Assembly: GCA_016927595.1 (NCBI GenBank)
Contig: JAFGMI010000026.1
Location: 1-64,000, forward strand
DNA from: Melioribacteraceae bacterium
Lineage (GTDB): Bacteria; Bacteroidota; Ignavibacteria; Ignavibacteriales; Melioribacteraceae
Direction of reading: 5' to 3'
Length of the DNA: 64,000 nucleotides
In this document: positions 25,735 through 34,557 of the stretch, in pieces
How positions within the stretch are numbered: the first letter of the stretch is position 1
How the letters are laid out: every line of letters starts with the position of its first letter
Translations under genes and position numbers: made by a program
The notes under the pieces: generated by a model
Told to the model about the DNA's origin: nothing
Database searches by the model: none
What the model saw: the letters and a program-made list of their open reading frames with translations, nothing else

Positions 25735-26109
25735 AACGTACTCTTGCCAACTTTTTAAATTACAAACGTCAAAATAGCAATATAATCTTACATCCTGAAA
25801 TCCTGATGAATCAATCGGATATAAATTTACTTGATTTGTAATCGATCATTACAATTTGAATTATTGACAAAACCAGTAAATTGGTATACCTGTCTTGTAA
25901 TATTTACCTGCATCGTGAAACTTAATACTTCGTAAATTTAATCCGGTTTTTAAACTGAAAGTTTAATTTGTGCGGATAAATCCCAACGGGATTATTAATA
26001 GATAAATTCTATTGTCTGAGCTTGTTAAATATGGGGCGGAATAGATCAGGCATAAGTTTTGATTATGGTAATATTTAACGCGAAGAAAGTAAATTTTACT
26101 TGGTGAAAC
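25735..26109. other. Intergenic region, about 375 bp, with an inverted repeat
   Basis: No gene is seen. TTGTAATCGATCATTACAA (25836-25854) is a perfect 7-bp inverted repeat with a 5-bp spacer, and another half-site TTGTAAT lies at 25896. They could be operator sites for budA (minus) or for the winged-helix gene (plus). A TTGACA (25865) with TATACC 15 bp later is a weak promoter candidate. Confidence 0.35.
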
Positions 26110-26721
26110 ATGCCGGAAATTGAAGAGATTACACTTGATAAAGAAGAACTGATATTACAGTTCGAAGATCTGGGTAAAAAGGTAAACGATTACATTCAAA
26201 ATCTAAAGAAGCGAAGCTCAGACGAAATTCTGAACGGCTCAGCTAAGAAAGCGCATAATTTGCTTCAAAGAATTCTTCATATGGAGGAGGGAATTAAACA
26301 GGTAAATGCTGCTCATCAAAGTTTTCTGGAGTTGTTAAACAATGAAAAATCTGATCAGGATGAAATTTTTAATTCGAATAATATAGTCGTCAATGACGGA
26401 CAAAAAATTTCATACGAGAAAAAGGGAATATCAAACAATGGGAAATTGAAACTAAGAATACCGTTACTAAAAGCATTAATATATCTGGGGGGCTCGGCTT
26501 CGGAAGAAGGAATTACAGAATACCTGCAAAAAGAAGTCCGAAAATATTTTACCAAGAAAGAACGTGAAAATATAGAAGAAAGTGACGGCAAGTGGTTAAT
26601 AGAACTGGCTCAGGAAAGTGATTCCATGGAAGCTGAAGATCTTATTTTGCGTGATGATTCTTCAGGTAATTGGGACATTACCCAGAAAGGAATTGATTAT
26701 CTTGCAAAGAATGATGAATGA
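26110..26721 (+). CDS. Winged-helix protein with N-terminal coiled coil, orphan
   Basis: This 203-residue protein is acidic and cytoplasmic. Residues about 1-85 are helical, with heptad-like runs suggesting a coiled coil. Residues about 112-200 (RIPLLKALIYLGGSASEEGITEYL, then GNWDITQKGIDYL) resemble the winged-helix domain found at the N-terminus of Mrr-like proteins. No nuclease domain is present. It may be a small DNA-binding regulator. It stands alone between budA and the hypothetical secreted gene. Confidence 0.6.
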   Translation: MPEIEEITLDKEELILQFEDLGKKVNDYIQNLKKRSSDEILNGSAKKAHNLLQRILHMEEGIKQVNAAHQSFLELLNNEKSDQDEIFNSNNIVVNDGQKISYEKKGISNNGKLKLRIPLLKALIYLGGSASEEGITEYLQKEVRKYFTKKERENIEESDGKWLIELAQESDSMEAEDLILRDDSSGNWDITQKGIDYLAKNDE

Positions 26722-26725
26722 TTTT

Positions 26726-27151
26726 TCAATTCAGATCAGACAGCATTAATAATTCGTTAATCTTCACAAATGAAAACTGTGTTTTCAACTGCTGACTTCC
26801 GCTTATAAAAATTACCTGAATACTGGTAATTTGCTTCCCGCCATCGTCCATTGTCTCGTATTCACCAAATTCATATTTGTCCGATAATTTCAGAAAAGCA
26901 TTAATTTTTTTTGCGATTCTTTTTACTTTTTTTGCTTCATTTGAATTATTGAAATCATAAGAATCATTCAGGTACCTGCTTTTATCGTCATCCATATAAG
27001 CGATATAACCAGCAGCTTTTTCGAAATTCCCTGATTTACAAATTTCAAAAAGATTTTCCACTGCAGATTTTACCTCGTCCGCGCTTTCGTTTGTTTGTGA
27101 AAAGGCGATTAAAGGTATAAAAAAGAAAATTAAGTTTTTAATTATTTTCAT
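26726..27151 (-). CDS. Small secreted protein of unknown function
   Basis: This 141-residue protein has a clean signal peptide ending IAFSQ. The mature part has ADEVKSAVENLFEICKSGNFEKAAGYIAYM and later strands ending VKINELLMLSDLN. The pattern of helices then strands is like small NTF2/SnoaL-type or DUF4878-like secreted domains; this is only a fold-level guess. It stops 5 bp from the convergent winged-helix gene. Confidence 0.65.
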   Translation of the reverse strand: MKIIKNLIFFFIPLIAFSQTNESADEVKSAVENLFEICKSGNFEKAAGYIAYMDDDKSRYLNDSYDFNNSNEAKKVKRIAKKINAFLKLSDKYEFGEYETMDDGGKQITSIQVIFISGSQQLKTQFSFVKINELLMLSDLN

Positions 27152-27276
27152 TTTTAACTTCCGTCCATTTTTCTGTCGAAATAGAATAATATTCTATACA
27201 ATTGTTCAATTATTAATTTGTTTTTTCAAATAATTAAGAATCAGTGATTGACATAATACTCAAATAACGTACCAGA

Positions 27277-28050
27277 CTAATAAGTAAAATGTTTTATCTT
27301 TTCACCCTTTTCACCAATCTCTGTCATAGCTTCAATTCCGATCTGCAAGTGCAGATCCACAAATTGAGAAGTAACGTATTTATCGGATTCTTCCGTCTTT
27401 ACACCTTCTGGAATCAATGGGAGATCTGAAACCAGTAATAATGCACCTCGGGCAATCTGGTTTGCATAACCCACAATAAAAATGGTTGCAGTTTCCATAT
27501 CGATAGCAATTGTACCCAGTTTTTTCAGGTACTTCTTAAACTTTTTGTCCCACTCCCAGACTCGTCTGTTAGTCGTATAAATTACACCTGTTCTGTATTC
27601 CAGATCTCTTTCCAGGATTTTATCTGACACGAACTTATGTAATTTGAATGACGGCAGAGCAGGTACTGCACTCGGCATATAATCACGACTAGTACCTTCA
27701 CCTCTTATAGCTGCTGTCGGAAGAATAAAATGCCCGATTTCAGTTGACTGTTTCAATCCGCCGCACTTTCCTAAAAACAATACGCCTTTGGGATTTCTTG
27801 CTACTAGTAAATCCATAATAGTAGCAGCGTTCGCAGAGCCTATCCCAAAATTTATTATTGATAATCCCTGAGGGTTTGTTGTTGCCTGCATCGGGCGCCC
27901 TATTCCGCTCACATCACACTTAAATATGTCGGCGAACTTTTCAACGTAATTAGTAAAATTGGTAATCAGCAGATAGTCCCCGAATTCATCAATTTTCATC
28001 CCAGTGTATCTGGGCAGCCAATTTTTTGCTATATCAAGTTTTGTTTTCAT
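27277..28050 (-). CDS. amn: AMP nucleosidase
   Basis: This 257-residue enzyme hydrolyses AMP to adenine and ribose 5-phosphate and belongs to the short AMP nucleosidase form found in Bacteroidota. The phosphorylase superfamily core is visible: IINFGIGSANAATIMDLL, GVLFLGKCGGL, FILPTAAIRGEGTSRDYMP, and the purine and ribose motif IAIDMETATIFIVGYA. It lacks the N-terminal extension of E. coli Amn. It is followed upstream by PAP2 with a 9-bp gap, which suggests cotranscription. Confidence 0.93.
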   Translation of the reverse strand: MKTKLDIAKNWLPRYTGMKIDEFGDYLLITNFTNYVEKFADIFKCDVSGIGRPMQATTNPQGLSIINFGIGSANAATIMDLLVARNPKGVLFLGKCGGLKQSTEIGHFILPTAAIRGEGTSRDYMPSAVPALPSFKLHKFVSDKILERDLEYRTGVIYTTNRRVWEWDKKFKKYLKKLGTIAIDMETATIFIVGYANQIARGALLLVSDLPLIPEGVKTEESDKYVTSQFVDLHLQIGIEAMTEIGEKGEKIKHFTY

Positions 28051-28059
28051 AGATTTATA

Positions 28060-28626
28060 CTATACTGAAGTTAATTTCTTATCTTGAAAATAGTTGTTAA
28101 TTTTTTCCGCTGCAAGACTGAACAGATATCCAATCACAGAACCTATTATTGCTCCTCCAATGGCGTCTGAAGGATAATGAATTCCGATATAAGGTCTGGA
28201 GATCGCCACTAGCGTCGCAGTAATTAAAAGAATCCATTTATATTTTGGAAAAATTCTACTGAAGAATACAGCTATTGCGAAATTGTTTACTGCATGAGAT
28301 GATGGAAAAGAATATGAATTTTTACAACTTACAAGCAGGTTCACATTATCGAGGACGTGACATGGACGTATTCTCTGGATTGTATTTTTAAGAAGAGCTG
28401 AACTAAACTGATCTGATAATGCGATTAGTACTATTGATGATAAAGAAGCAATTTTTCCAATTCTGCCACCTTTGAAGAAACAGATAAACCAAAGAATTAT
28501 ATAGGCAATGTACCAGTTTTTAACGTCGGTGATTATTAAAAAAAACTTGTCGAAAAGTCTGTTGGATATTGTGTCATTAAGAAAGTGGAAGAGGCTTACG
28601 TCGATTGAATAAATGAACTCTGTCAT
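28060..28626 (-). CDS. PAP2-family membrane phosphatase
   Basis: This 188-residue membrane protein has about five TM helices. The phosphatase signature is complete: KNTIQRIRP, PSSHAVNNF and SRPYIGIHYPSDAIGG, with catalytic His. It should dephosphorylate lipid-linked pyrophosphates or lipid phosphates (for example undecaprenyl pyrophosphate or lipid A). It precedes AMP nucleosidase in one likely operon, and the pairing suggests no clear shared role. Confidence 0.9.
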   Translation of the reverse strand: MTEFIYSIDVSLFHFLNDTISNRLFDKFFLIITDVKNWYIAYIILWFICFFKGGRIGKIASLSSIVLIALSDQFSSALLKNTIQRIRPCHVLDNVNLLVSCKNSYSFPSSHAVNNFAIAVFFSRIFPKYKWILLITATLVAISRPYIGIHYPSDAIGGAIIGSVIGYLFSLAAEKINNYFQDKKLTSV

Positions 28627-28780
28627 ATTGTAAAATACTCGCTTTTTTACTTTATTTAAGAGAAACGTTCAGAAATTTAGTAACTTACAAAGTTAGTATC
28701 AGGATATTAAATATAAATCTAATGATTATATTTATCATTCTAAATTCTAATTAACATATAACGGAAAAAACGCGCCAAAT

Positions 28781-31078
28781 ATGGGAAACGGAGTACAGGA
28801 TAAGCAGTCGACATTAAAGAATCATTCAGCTGAGTCGTTCAGATTGATTTCGGTAGCAGTGATAATCCTCTCTCTGACTTGTTTAGTTTTCGAATACAAG
28901 CAGACTACTTTTCTGATTGCCCGCTCGGCAGCTATAGTTTCCGCACTGTTTGCTGTTTTTATACTGAGTTTATCGTTCGGTAAAAAAAATTCGATTGTTT
29001 TAATCCATCTTTTCTCTGCTTTGATTCAAATTACTTTTGCTTTCGTTCTTTTTCGAATTCAAAACAGATACATGTCCGAAGTTACTGCCGCTTCAGTTTT
29101 TGTTTTATTGATGGGCTTTAACAGAAAATGGGGAGTTATCAATCAATTAACCCTCGTCATTTATTCAACAGTAATTTTATTCATATCGGTTGTGGCAGGG
29201 AATAACCAATTGCTGAATATTGCCGGGCACTTTGATGTTGCTGCATTATTTGCAGGCAGTTCATTAGCTTCGGTACTCATATCAATAATGAACGCAAAAA
29301 TTACTGCACAGCACGATGAAATTATGGTTGATCCAAACATCAATAAAGCTGAACCGGCGAAGGATAGCGGGAATGAGAATACCTACAAAGATATAGTCGA
29401 TTTTTTCCCCGAAGGAATTTTCAGATCTACAATCGAAGGAAAGATTATTTATGCAAACGATTCATTAGTGAAAATTCTGGGATACCGGGATATTGAAGAA
29501 CTGATTAAATTAGATATTTCTAAGAAAATATACGCGGATGAAGAAGAGAGGAAAAAACTTATTAAAATTATTCTGGCTCAGGGTAAAGTTAAAAACTATA
29601 GAATAAGGTTTAAAAGGAAAGATCAATCATCAATTATTGTTAGAGTAAGTTCGCGTATTGTGAAAGATGCTGCTGATAACCCCCTGTATATAGAAGGAAT
29701 AATACAGGATATAACCCAGCAGGTTAAAATCGAAGAGGAGCGTAAAAGGGAAATTGAAGAACTGAGAATAGAGAAAAAGAAAGCCGTTAAGGATGTAAAC
29801 AGTGCAGTTTATACGAGCAACATTAAGGCGCAGTTTCTGGCGAGCATGTCGCACGAAATTAAAACACCTATCAATTCCATTGTTGGTTTTTTGACATTAA
29901 TTGAAAAGGGTATGTTTGAGTCCGAAGGCGAGTTGAAGGATTTTGCTTCGAACGCAAAAACAGCAGCCGATTCTCTGCTCGATATAATAAATAATGTGCT
30001 TGATATTTCGAAAATAGAAGCGGGTAAAATGGAACTGGATGATTCGGAGTTCGAAATAAGAAATGAGATAGAAAAAGCAAAATCAATTATTATTCCTACT
30101 GCGAATGAGAAAAAACTTAATCTTAATTTTATAATAGACGAAGAGATTCCGGAAAAGGTTTTTGGTGATCCAACAAGATACAGACAAATAATATTGAACA
30201 TTCTGAGCAACGCGGTTAAATATACCGACAAAGGGGAGATACGTTTTAAGTTAGATTTAATAAAGCAAACCGAAGCTACTGTTAAACTTAAAGCCACGAT
30301 AATTGATACAGGTAGAGGAATACCAGCAGAAAAACTTCCGCTCCTGTTCAAACCATACACCCAGCTTAAATCAAAAAAATGGACTCAAAAAGACGGAGCA
30401 GGTCTTGGTTTGATGATATCTAAAGAATTTGCACAACTGATGGGCGGTACTATTGTTATCGACAGCGAAGAGGGTATTGGCACTACGGTTGAGTTCACTG
30501 CTATTTTAAAAACCAGGGAAGGTTTTCTGAGCAGGAAAAAAGAAGAAAAAGCAGCACCCCAGGAAGAAAATCCGGTCGAACCGGTTCCCGAGAAAAAACT
30601 GCCGATTAGTTATGGTGATGAGGAATTATTAGAGAAAGTTAATCTTGATGAGATTGAAACCGGGCTTCCGGATGAAGCGATAACAAAACCGGGCAGCAAT
30701 AGGAAACGTATCCTATTGGTAGAGGATAATCCTATAAGTCAGAAAGTTGAGAAGAAACTTTTATCTGACAGCGGTTATGAAGTGGAGGCAGTATCCAGCG
30801 CACTTGATGCCATTGAAGCAGTAAGGACTAATTCTTTTGACCTTGTTCTGATGGACGTTGAAATGCCTGATATGGACGGCTTAACAGCAACTCAAAAGAT
30901 CCGCAGCCTGGATGCACCCGCATCTCAAATACCTGTTATTGCTGTAACCGCACATTCTTCAATGAAGGACAGGGAAAAATGTCTGGCAGCCGGGATGGAT
31001 GATTATATAGCAAAACCCATCAACATTAATTTTATGCGAATGACTATTGAACAATGGTTATACCGGGCAAGTTTTTAA
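28781..31078 (+). CDS. Hybrid sensor histidine kinase/response regulator
   Basis: This 765-residue protein has about five TM helices in residues 20-180, a PAS domain (about 205-320: GIFRSTIEGKIIYANDSLVK), a coiled linker, HisKA with FLASMSHEIKTPINSI (H358), HATPase (NILSNAVKYTD, DTGRGIP, GAGLGLMIS), an acidic linker (about 585-640), and a C-terminal receiver with LVEDNPIS, phospho-acceptor D692 in LMDVEMPDMDG, and AKPI near the end. It is paralogous in HisKA to the kinase at 974, with PINSI and DFAS sharing. No output domain exists, so it should pass phosphate on to other proteins. Start is ATG at 28781. Confidence 0.92.
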   Translation: MGNGVQDKQSTLKNHSAESFRLISVAVIILSLTCLVFEYKQTTFLIARSAAIVSALFAVFILSLSFGKKNSIVLIHLFSALIQITFAFVLFRIQNRYMSEVTAASVFVLLMGFNRKWGVINQLTLVIYSTVILFISVVAGNNQLLNIAGHFDVAALFAGSSLASVLISIMNAKITAQHDEIMVDPNINKAEPAKDSGNENTYKDIVDFFPEGIFRSTIEGKIIYANDSLVKILGYRDIEELIKLDISKKIYADEEERKKLIKIILAQGKVKNYRIRFKRKDQSSIIVRVSSRIVKDAADNPLYIEGIIQDITQQVKIEEERKREIEELRIEKKKAVKDVNSAVYTSNIKAQFLASMSHEIKTPINSIVGFLTLIEKGMFESEGELKDFASNAKTAADSLLDIINNVLDISKIEAGKMELDDSEFEIRNEIEKAKSIIIPTANEKKLNLNFIIDEEIPEKVFGDPTRYRQIILNILSNAVKYTDKGEIRFKLDLIKQTEATVKLKATIIDTGRGIPAEKLPLLFKPYTQLKSKKWTQKDGAGLGLMISKEFAQLMGGTIVIDSEEGIGTTVEFTAILKTREGFLSRKKEEKAAPQEENPVEPVPEKKLPISYGDEELLEKVNLDEIETGLPDEAITKPGSNRKRILLVEDNPISQKVEKKLLSDSGYEVEAVSSALDAIEAVRTNSFDLVLMDVEMPDMDGLTATQKIRSLDAPASQIPVIAVTAHSSMKDREKCLAAGMDDYIAKPININFMRMTIEQWLYRASF

Positions 31079-31092
31079 TATTATCCGAACAT

Positions 31093-31117
31093 GATGAGGT
31101 AATTTATTTACCTCATC
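31093..31117. terminator. Hairpin between convergent genes (possible terminator)
   Basis: A perfect 10-bp stem GATGAGGTAA/TTACCTCATC with a 5-nt loop lies between the hybrid kinase and ornithine aminotransferase, whose genes converge. There is no T-run on either side, so its terminator role is uncertain. Confidence 0.5.
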
Positions 31118-31132
31118 CGTCCGGTCATTTCT

Positions 31133-32368
31133 CTATGCGTTATAGACTTCTTCTATTGACTTTTTGATTATTTCCAGTGCTTCATAAATTTGCTCCCTGG
31201 AAATTACCAGAGGCGGTGCAAATCTAATGATATGCTCATGAGTTGGTTTCGCCAGTAATCCGTTTTCAGCCATTTTAAGACAGACATCCCAGGCTTTCTT
31301 TCCGTTCGTCGGTTTGATTACAATAGCGTTAAGTAATCCTTTACCTCTAACAAGTTCAATCATGGGATTGTCTATTTTCTTTAATTCACTTCTGAAAATG
31401 TCCCCAAGTTCTTCCGCTCTTTCAGCGAGGTTTTCTTCTCTTACGACTTCGAGAGCAGCTACAGCAACAGCACAGGCTAGAGGATTACCTCCGAATGTTG
31501 AACCGTGTTCGCCGGGTTTGATAACAAGCATAATTTCATCGTCAGCAAGTACAGCCGAAACAGGCATAACTCCGCCTGAGAGTGCTTTCCCGAGAATAAG
31601 GATATCAGGTCGCACTCCCTCATGTGCACAAGCCAGCAGCTTTCCTGTTCTTGCAATGCCTGTTTGAACTTCATCGGCGATAAAAAGAACATTTTTTGCT
31701 TTACACAAATCGTATGCTTTTTTAAGGTAACCATCTTCGGGTACATAAACACCTGCTTCGCCCTGTATCGGCTCAACAAGAAAACCAGCAACATTAGGAT
31801 CTTCGAGAGCATTAGACAAGCCGTCAATATCATTGTACGGAACTATTTCAAAACCAGGAGTATATGGTCCGTAACCTTTAAATGAATCAGGATCGGTAGA
31901 CATTGATATAATAGTAATAGTACGCCCGTGGAAGTTGCCTTCACAAACAACAATCTTTGCTTTGTTTTCAGGTATACCTTTTTTATCGTATGCCCAGCGT
32001 CGGCAGAGTTTCAAAGCCGTTTCATCTGCCTCTGCTCCTGAATTCATCGGAAGTACTTTGTCGTATCCGAAATATTCGGTGATATACTTTTCATAAGGCC
32101 CTAACCGGTTGTTGTAAAAAGCGCGCGAAGTAAGTGTAAGCTTCCCAGCCTGCTCTTTAAGAGCACCTATTATTTTTGGATGACAGTGACCCTGATTCAC
32201 TGCAGAATATGCGGAAAGAAAATCGAAATATCTTTTACCTTCAACATCCCACAGGAAAACTCCTTCACCTTTCTCCAACACTACAGGAAGCGGATGATAA
32301 TTATGTGCGCCGTACTTATCTTCCAGTTCAATTAATTCTTGAGATCGAGTTACAATTTGGGTTTCCAT
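31133..32368 (-). CDS. rocD: Ornithine aminotransferase
   Basis: This PLP enzyme (411 residues) converts ornithine and 2-oxoglutarate to glutamate semialdehyde and glutamate. Matches include [82 protein letters not shown] and the PLP Lys in [16 protein letters not shown]. The ATG at 32368 has AGAGGA upstream; the in-frame TTG at 32404 has none. It stands alone, with YjbQ divergent on the other side. Arginine or ornithine catabolism is implied. Confidence 0.95.
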   Translation of the reverse strand: METQIVTRSQELIELEDKYGAHNYHPLPVVLEKGEGVFLWDVEGKRYFDFLSAYSAVNQGHCHPKIIGALKEQAGKLTLTSRAFYNNRLGPYEKYITEYFGYDKVLPMNSGAEADETALKLCRRWAYDKKGIPENKAKIVVCEGNFHGRTITIISMSTDPDSFKGYGPYTPGFEIVPYNDIDGLSNALEDPNVAGFLVEPIQGEAGVYVPEDGYLKKAYDLCKAKNVLFIADEVQTGIARTGKLLACAHEGVRPDILILGKALSGGVMPVSAVLADDEIMLVIKPGEHGSTFGGNPLACAVAVAALEVVREENLAERAEELGDIFRSELKKIDNPMIELVRGKGLLNAIVIKPTNGKKAWDVCLKMAENGLLAKPTHEHIIRFAPPLVISREQIYEALEIIKKSIEEVYNA

Positions 32369-32507
32369 AAAAATTTTTCCTCTATTCAATAATTTCTTAT
32401 TCAAAATTTATCGATTTTAAGCCGGACTATGAAACAAAATCATGATGCATTTTTTGAGTTCTCTGATAGTTTATTTAAAATTGTACAATCAAAGACGGGA
32501 CGGAAAT

Positions 32508-32927
32508 ATGGACATTAAAACATTCAATTTTTCGGTCAGGACAGAAGGGTTTACGGATCTTATCGATATCACGAATCAAGTAGCGAATATTATTTCCGGC
32601 TCGGAGTTCAGCGAGGGATCTGCTCTGATTTTTGTTCCTGGCGCAACCTGTGGCGTCACTACAATTGAATACGAACCAGGCTTGTTACAAGACTATCCTG
32701 CTTTTTTTGAAAGGATTATTCCATCGGGAATAAATTATCAACATGACTACACATGGCACGATGGAAACGGTTTCTCGCACGTGCGAGCCTCGCTTCAGGG
32801 AGCTTCGTTTACGGTACCGTTTGCGGCAAAGAAGATGCTTCTGGGGACATGGCAGCAGATTATCATAGTAGACTTCGACAACAGATCGAGGAATAGAAAT
32901 GTTATCGTTCAAGTAACAGGAAAGTAG
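32508..32927 (+). CDS. yjbQ: YjbQ family protein (UPF0047)
   Basis: This is a 139-residue protein with the family motifs GATCGVTTIEYEPG, NYQHDYTWHDGNGFSHVRASLQG-type residues and LGTWQQIIIVDFDNR. The His-rich stretch (H87-like, HDGNGFSHV) forms the expected active site. E. coli YjbQ has thiamine phosphate synthase activity in vitro, but the real role is unclear. ATG at 32508 chosen; the longer frame from 32442 has no RBS. It overlaps the LOG gene start by coupling (1 bp gap). Confidence 0.88.
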   Translation: MDIKTFNFSVRTEGFTDLIDITNQVANIISGSEFSEGSALIFVPGATCGVTTIEYEPGLLQDYPAFFERIIPSGINYQHDYTWHDGNGFSHVRASLQGASFTVPFAAKKMLLGTWQQIIIVDFDNRSRNRNVIVQVTGK

Positions 32928-32928
32928 A

Positions 32929-33453
32929 ATGAAGAAAATTGTCACAGTATTTGGAAGCTCACAGCCCGTTCCTGGCGATGAGGAATATGAAACCGCTTAC
33001 GGATTAGGTTTGCTGCTTGGCGAGGCGGGGTTGTCAGTTTGTACCGGAGGGTATCAGGGGATAATGGATGCTGTCTCAAAGGGGGCTGCGGAGAAAGGGC
33101 AGGAAGCCATTGGAATTACCGTCGATTTATTTAATGCGGTGCCGAGCAGATATTTAACAAAAAATATTGAGTGTCACAGTCTTTTCGAAAGGATTCAAAA
33201 ACTTATTGAATCAGGGGATGCCTATATAATTCTTAGAGGTGGTACCGGCACGCTGGTTGAACTGTCAATTGCATGGGAAATGGTAAACAAAAGGTTAATC
33301 AAGAAAAAACCTGTTGCTTGTCACGGATCAATGTGGGAGCCTTTAATTAATTTGATGGATAAAAGAATGAAGATGGAAAACAGGGAAACCGGATTGGTTG
33401 CATATTTTGAGTCAATTGACAGATGTGTGGAATATATTATAAGTAGTATTTAA
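32929..33453 (+). CDS. LOG family protein (TIGR00725-like)
   Basis: This Rossmann-like protein of 174 residues has the LOG signatures CTGGYQGIMDAVSKGA (about 38-53) and the phosphate motif LRGGTGTLVELSIAWEM (about 103-119). LOG proteins are 5'-monophosphate phosphoribohydrolases, also called lysine-decarboxylase-like. This one could hydrolyse cytokinin nucleotides or other nucleoside monophosphates; specificity cannot be seen. It directly follows yjbQ and converges with the glycosyltransferase at 33437, overlapping it by 17 bp. Confidence 0.88.
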   Translation: MKKIVTVFGSSQPVPGDEEYETAYGLGLLLGEAGLSVCTGGYQGIMDAVSKGAAEKGQEAIGITVDLFNAVPSRYLTKNIECHSLFERIQKLIESGDAYIILRGGTGTLVELSIAWEMVNKRLIKKKPVACHGSMWEPLINLMDKRMKMENRETGLVAYFESIDRCVEYIISSI

Positions 33454-34492
33454 CTTTATTGTATACCTGTTCTGCTTCAAGTTCTTTTATACATTTGAAC
33501 TGAATGTCATTTCTCGAACAGGTTAATGGTTTGGGTGAGTAATAGAAGCAAGGCGAGCATTCTAGATTTAATGATGCTATCTGATAGGCTGTATGCCATG
33601 GTCTTATATAATTAGTATTAGTTGGTCCAATAATTGCCACCACGTTTTTATTAAGCGCCGCAGCAACGTGCATCAAACTGGAATCATTAGTAACGAAAAC
33701 TTTTACCTGGCTCATAATTGCCGCAGATTGTGCAAGATTTAAGCTTTTTACGGACACAGCATTTTTGTTCCCGATTCCTTCGGTGATCGATAATTTAAGA
33801 TTCTCTTCATCAGGTCCTCCAAATATCAGAATCTTTGCATTATTTTCCTTCACGAGAATTTTTCCCAGTTCAATAAATTTTTCAGGAGCCCATCTTCGTT
33901 TAATATGATTCTTGAGTGTAGAACATCCCGCATGGAATCCTATCAGCAGATTGTCTGAATCGAGATTATTGCTGTTAAAGAATTCAGACTGATAATTTAA
34001 ATCTTCCTCAGTTAACGGAAAAAGCATCGGACCAATTTCAGTGTAGATACGATTTGTTAAAATACCAGCAAGCTTTACATTTTCTTCCACATTATGAAAT
34101 GCATCATTTTCATAAATTGGACGGTTATTAAGAAAGCCGAAACTGCTTATATCTTTTCGCAAATATCTAACAGCTATCCTGTTTTCTGCCCCGATAAAAA
34201 AGCTGATTATATTATATTCTCTTCTGTTTGCAGGATAGACAGTAATGGTTGAATCATACTTTTTACGTAACGATAATACAAATTTTAGTGAATTATAATA
34301 ACCTTCGTGCATGAAATTAAAGTAATGTACACGGTTAATTTGAGACAGACGTTCATAAAGGTCTCTTGCCCCTCCATACATTACAAGCGCATCAATCTGA
34401 GCGTCAGGTAAGTCTTTTCTAAGCAGATCAAGAGCGGGGGTAAACATTAACGCATCACCTATGCCGGACAGGGCTATAATAAGAATTTTCAT
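33437..34492 (-). CDS. Glycosyltransferase family 9 (heptosyltransferase-like)
   Basis: This 351-residue GT-B enzyme begins KILIIALSGIGDALMFTPALD, and its C-terminal half has RWAPEKFIELGKIL, NAKILIFGGPDEE and VTNDSSLMHVAAALNKNVVAIIGPT, the ADP-heptose site typical of GT9. It likely adds heptose or a related sugar to lipopolysaccharide core. The C-terminal extension has two CxxC-like Cys (SLNLECSPCFY and CSRNDIQFKC). I chose ATG at 34492 (AGGTG upstream) over GTG at 34498. It is separated from DUF2723 by a terminator. Confidence 0.9.
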   Translation of the reverse strand: MKILIIALSGIGDALMFTPALDLLRKDLPDAQIDALVMYGGARDLYERLSQINRVHYFNFMHEGYYNSLKFVLSLRKKYDSTITVYPANRREYNIISFFIGAENRIAVRYLRKDISSFGFLNNRPIYENDAFHNVEENVKLAGILTNRIYTEIGPMLFPLTEEDLNYQSEFFNSNNLDSDNLLIGFHAGCSTLKNHIKRRWAPEKFIELGKILVKENNAKILIFGGPDEENLKLSITEGIGNKNAVSVKSLNLAQSAAIMSQVKVFVTNDSSLMHVAAALNKNVVAIIGPTNTNYIRPWHTAYQIASLNLECSPCFYYSPKPLTCSRNDIQFKCIKELEAEQVYNKVKYYL

Positions 34493-34511
34493 CTGCACCT
34501 GAAATCTTTAT

Positions 34512-34538
34512 AAAAAAGAACGCTGACAAGCAGCGTTC
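34512..34538 (-). terminator. Intrinsic terminator after the DUF2723 gene
   Basis: On the minus strand GAACGCTG (34538-34531) pairs with CAGCGTTC (34525-34518), loop 5 nt, followed by TTTTTT. It ends the DUF2723 transcript before the GT9 gene begins. Confidence 0.9.
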
Positions 34539-34557
34539 ATATCCACAAAATACTCCC

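Noticed and set aside
31093-31117. Strong terminator between hybrid kinase and rocD
   Set aside because: Perfect stem but no T-run on either strand; kept only as a possible terminator.
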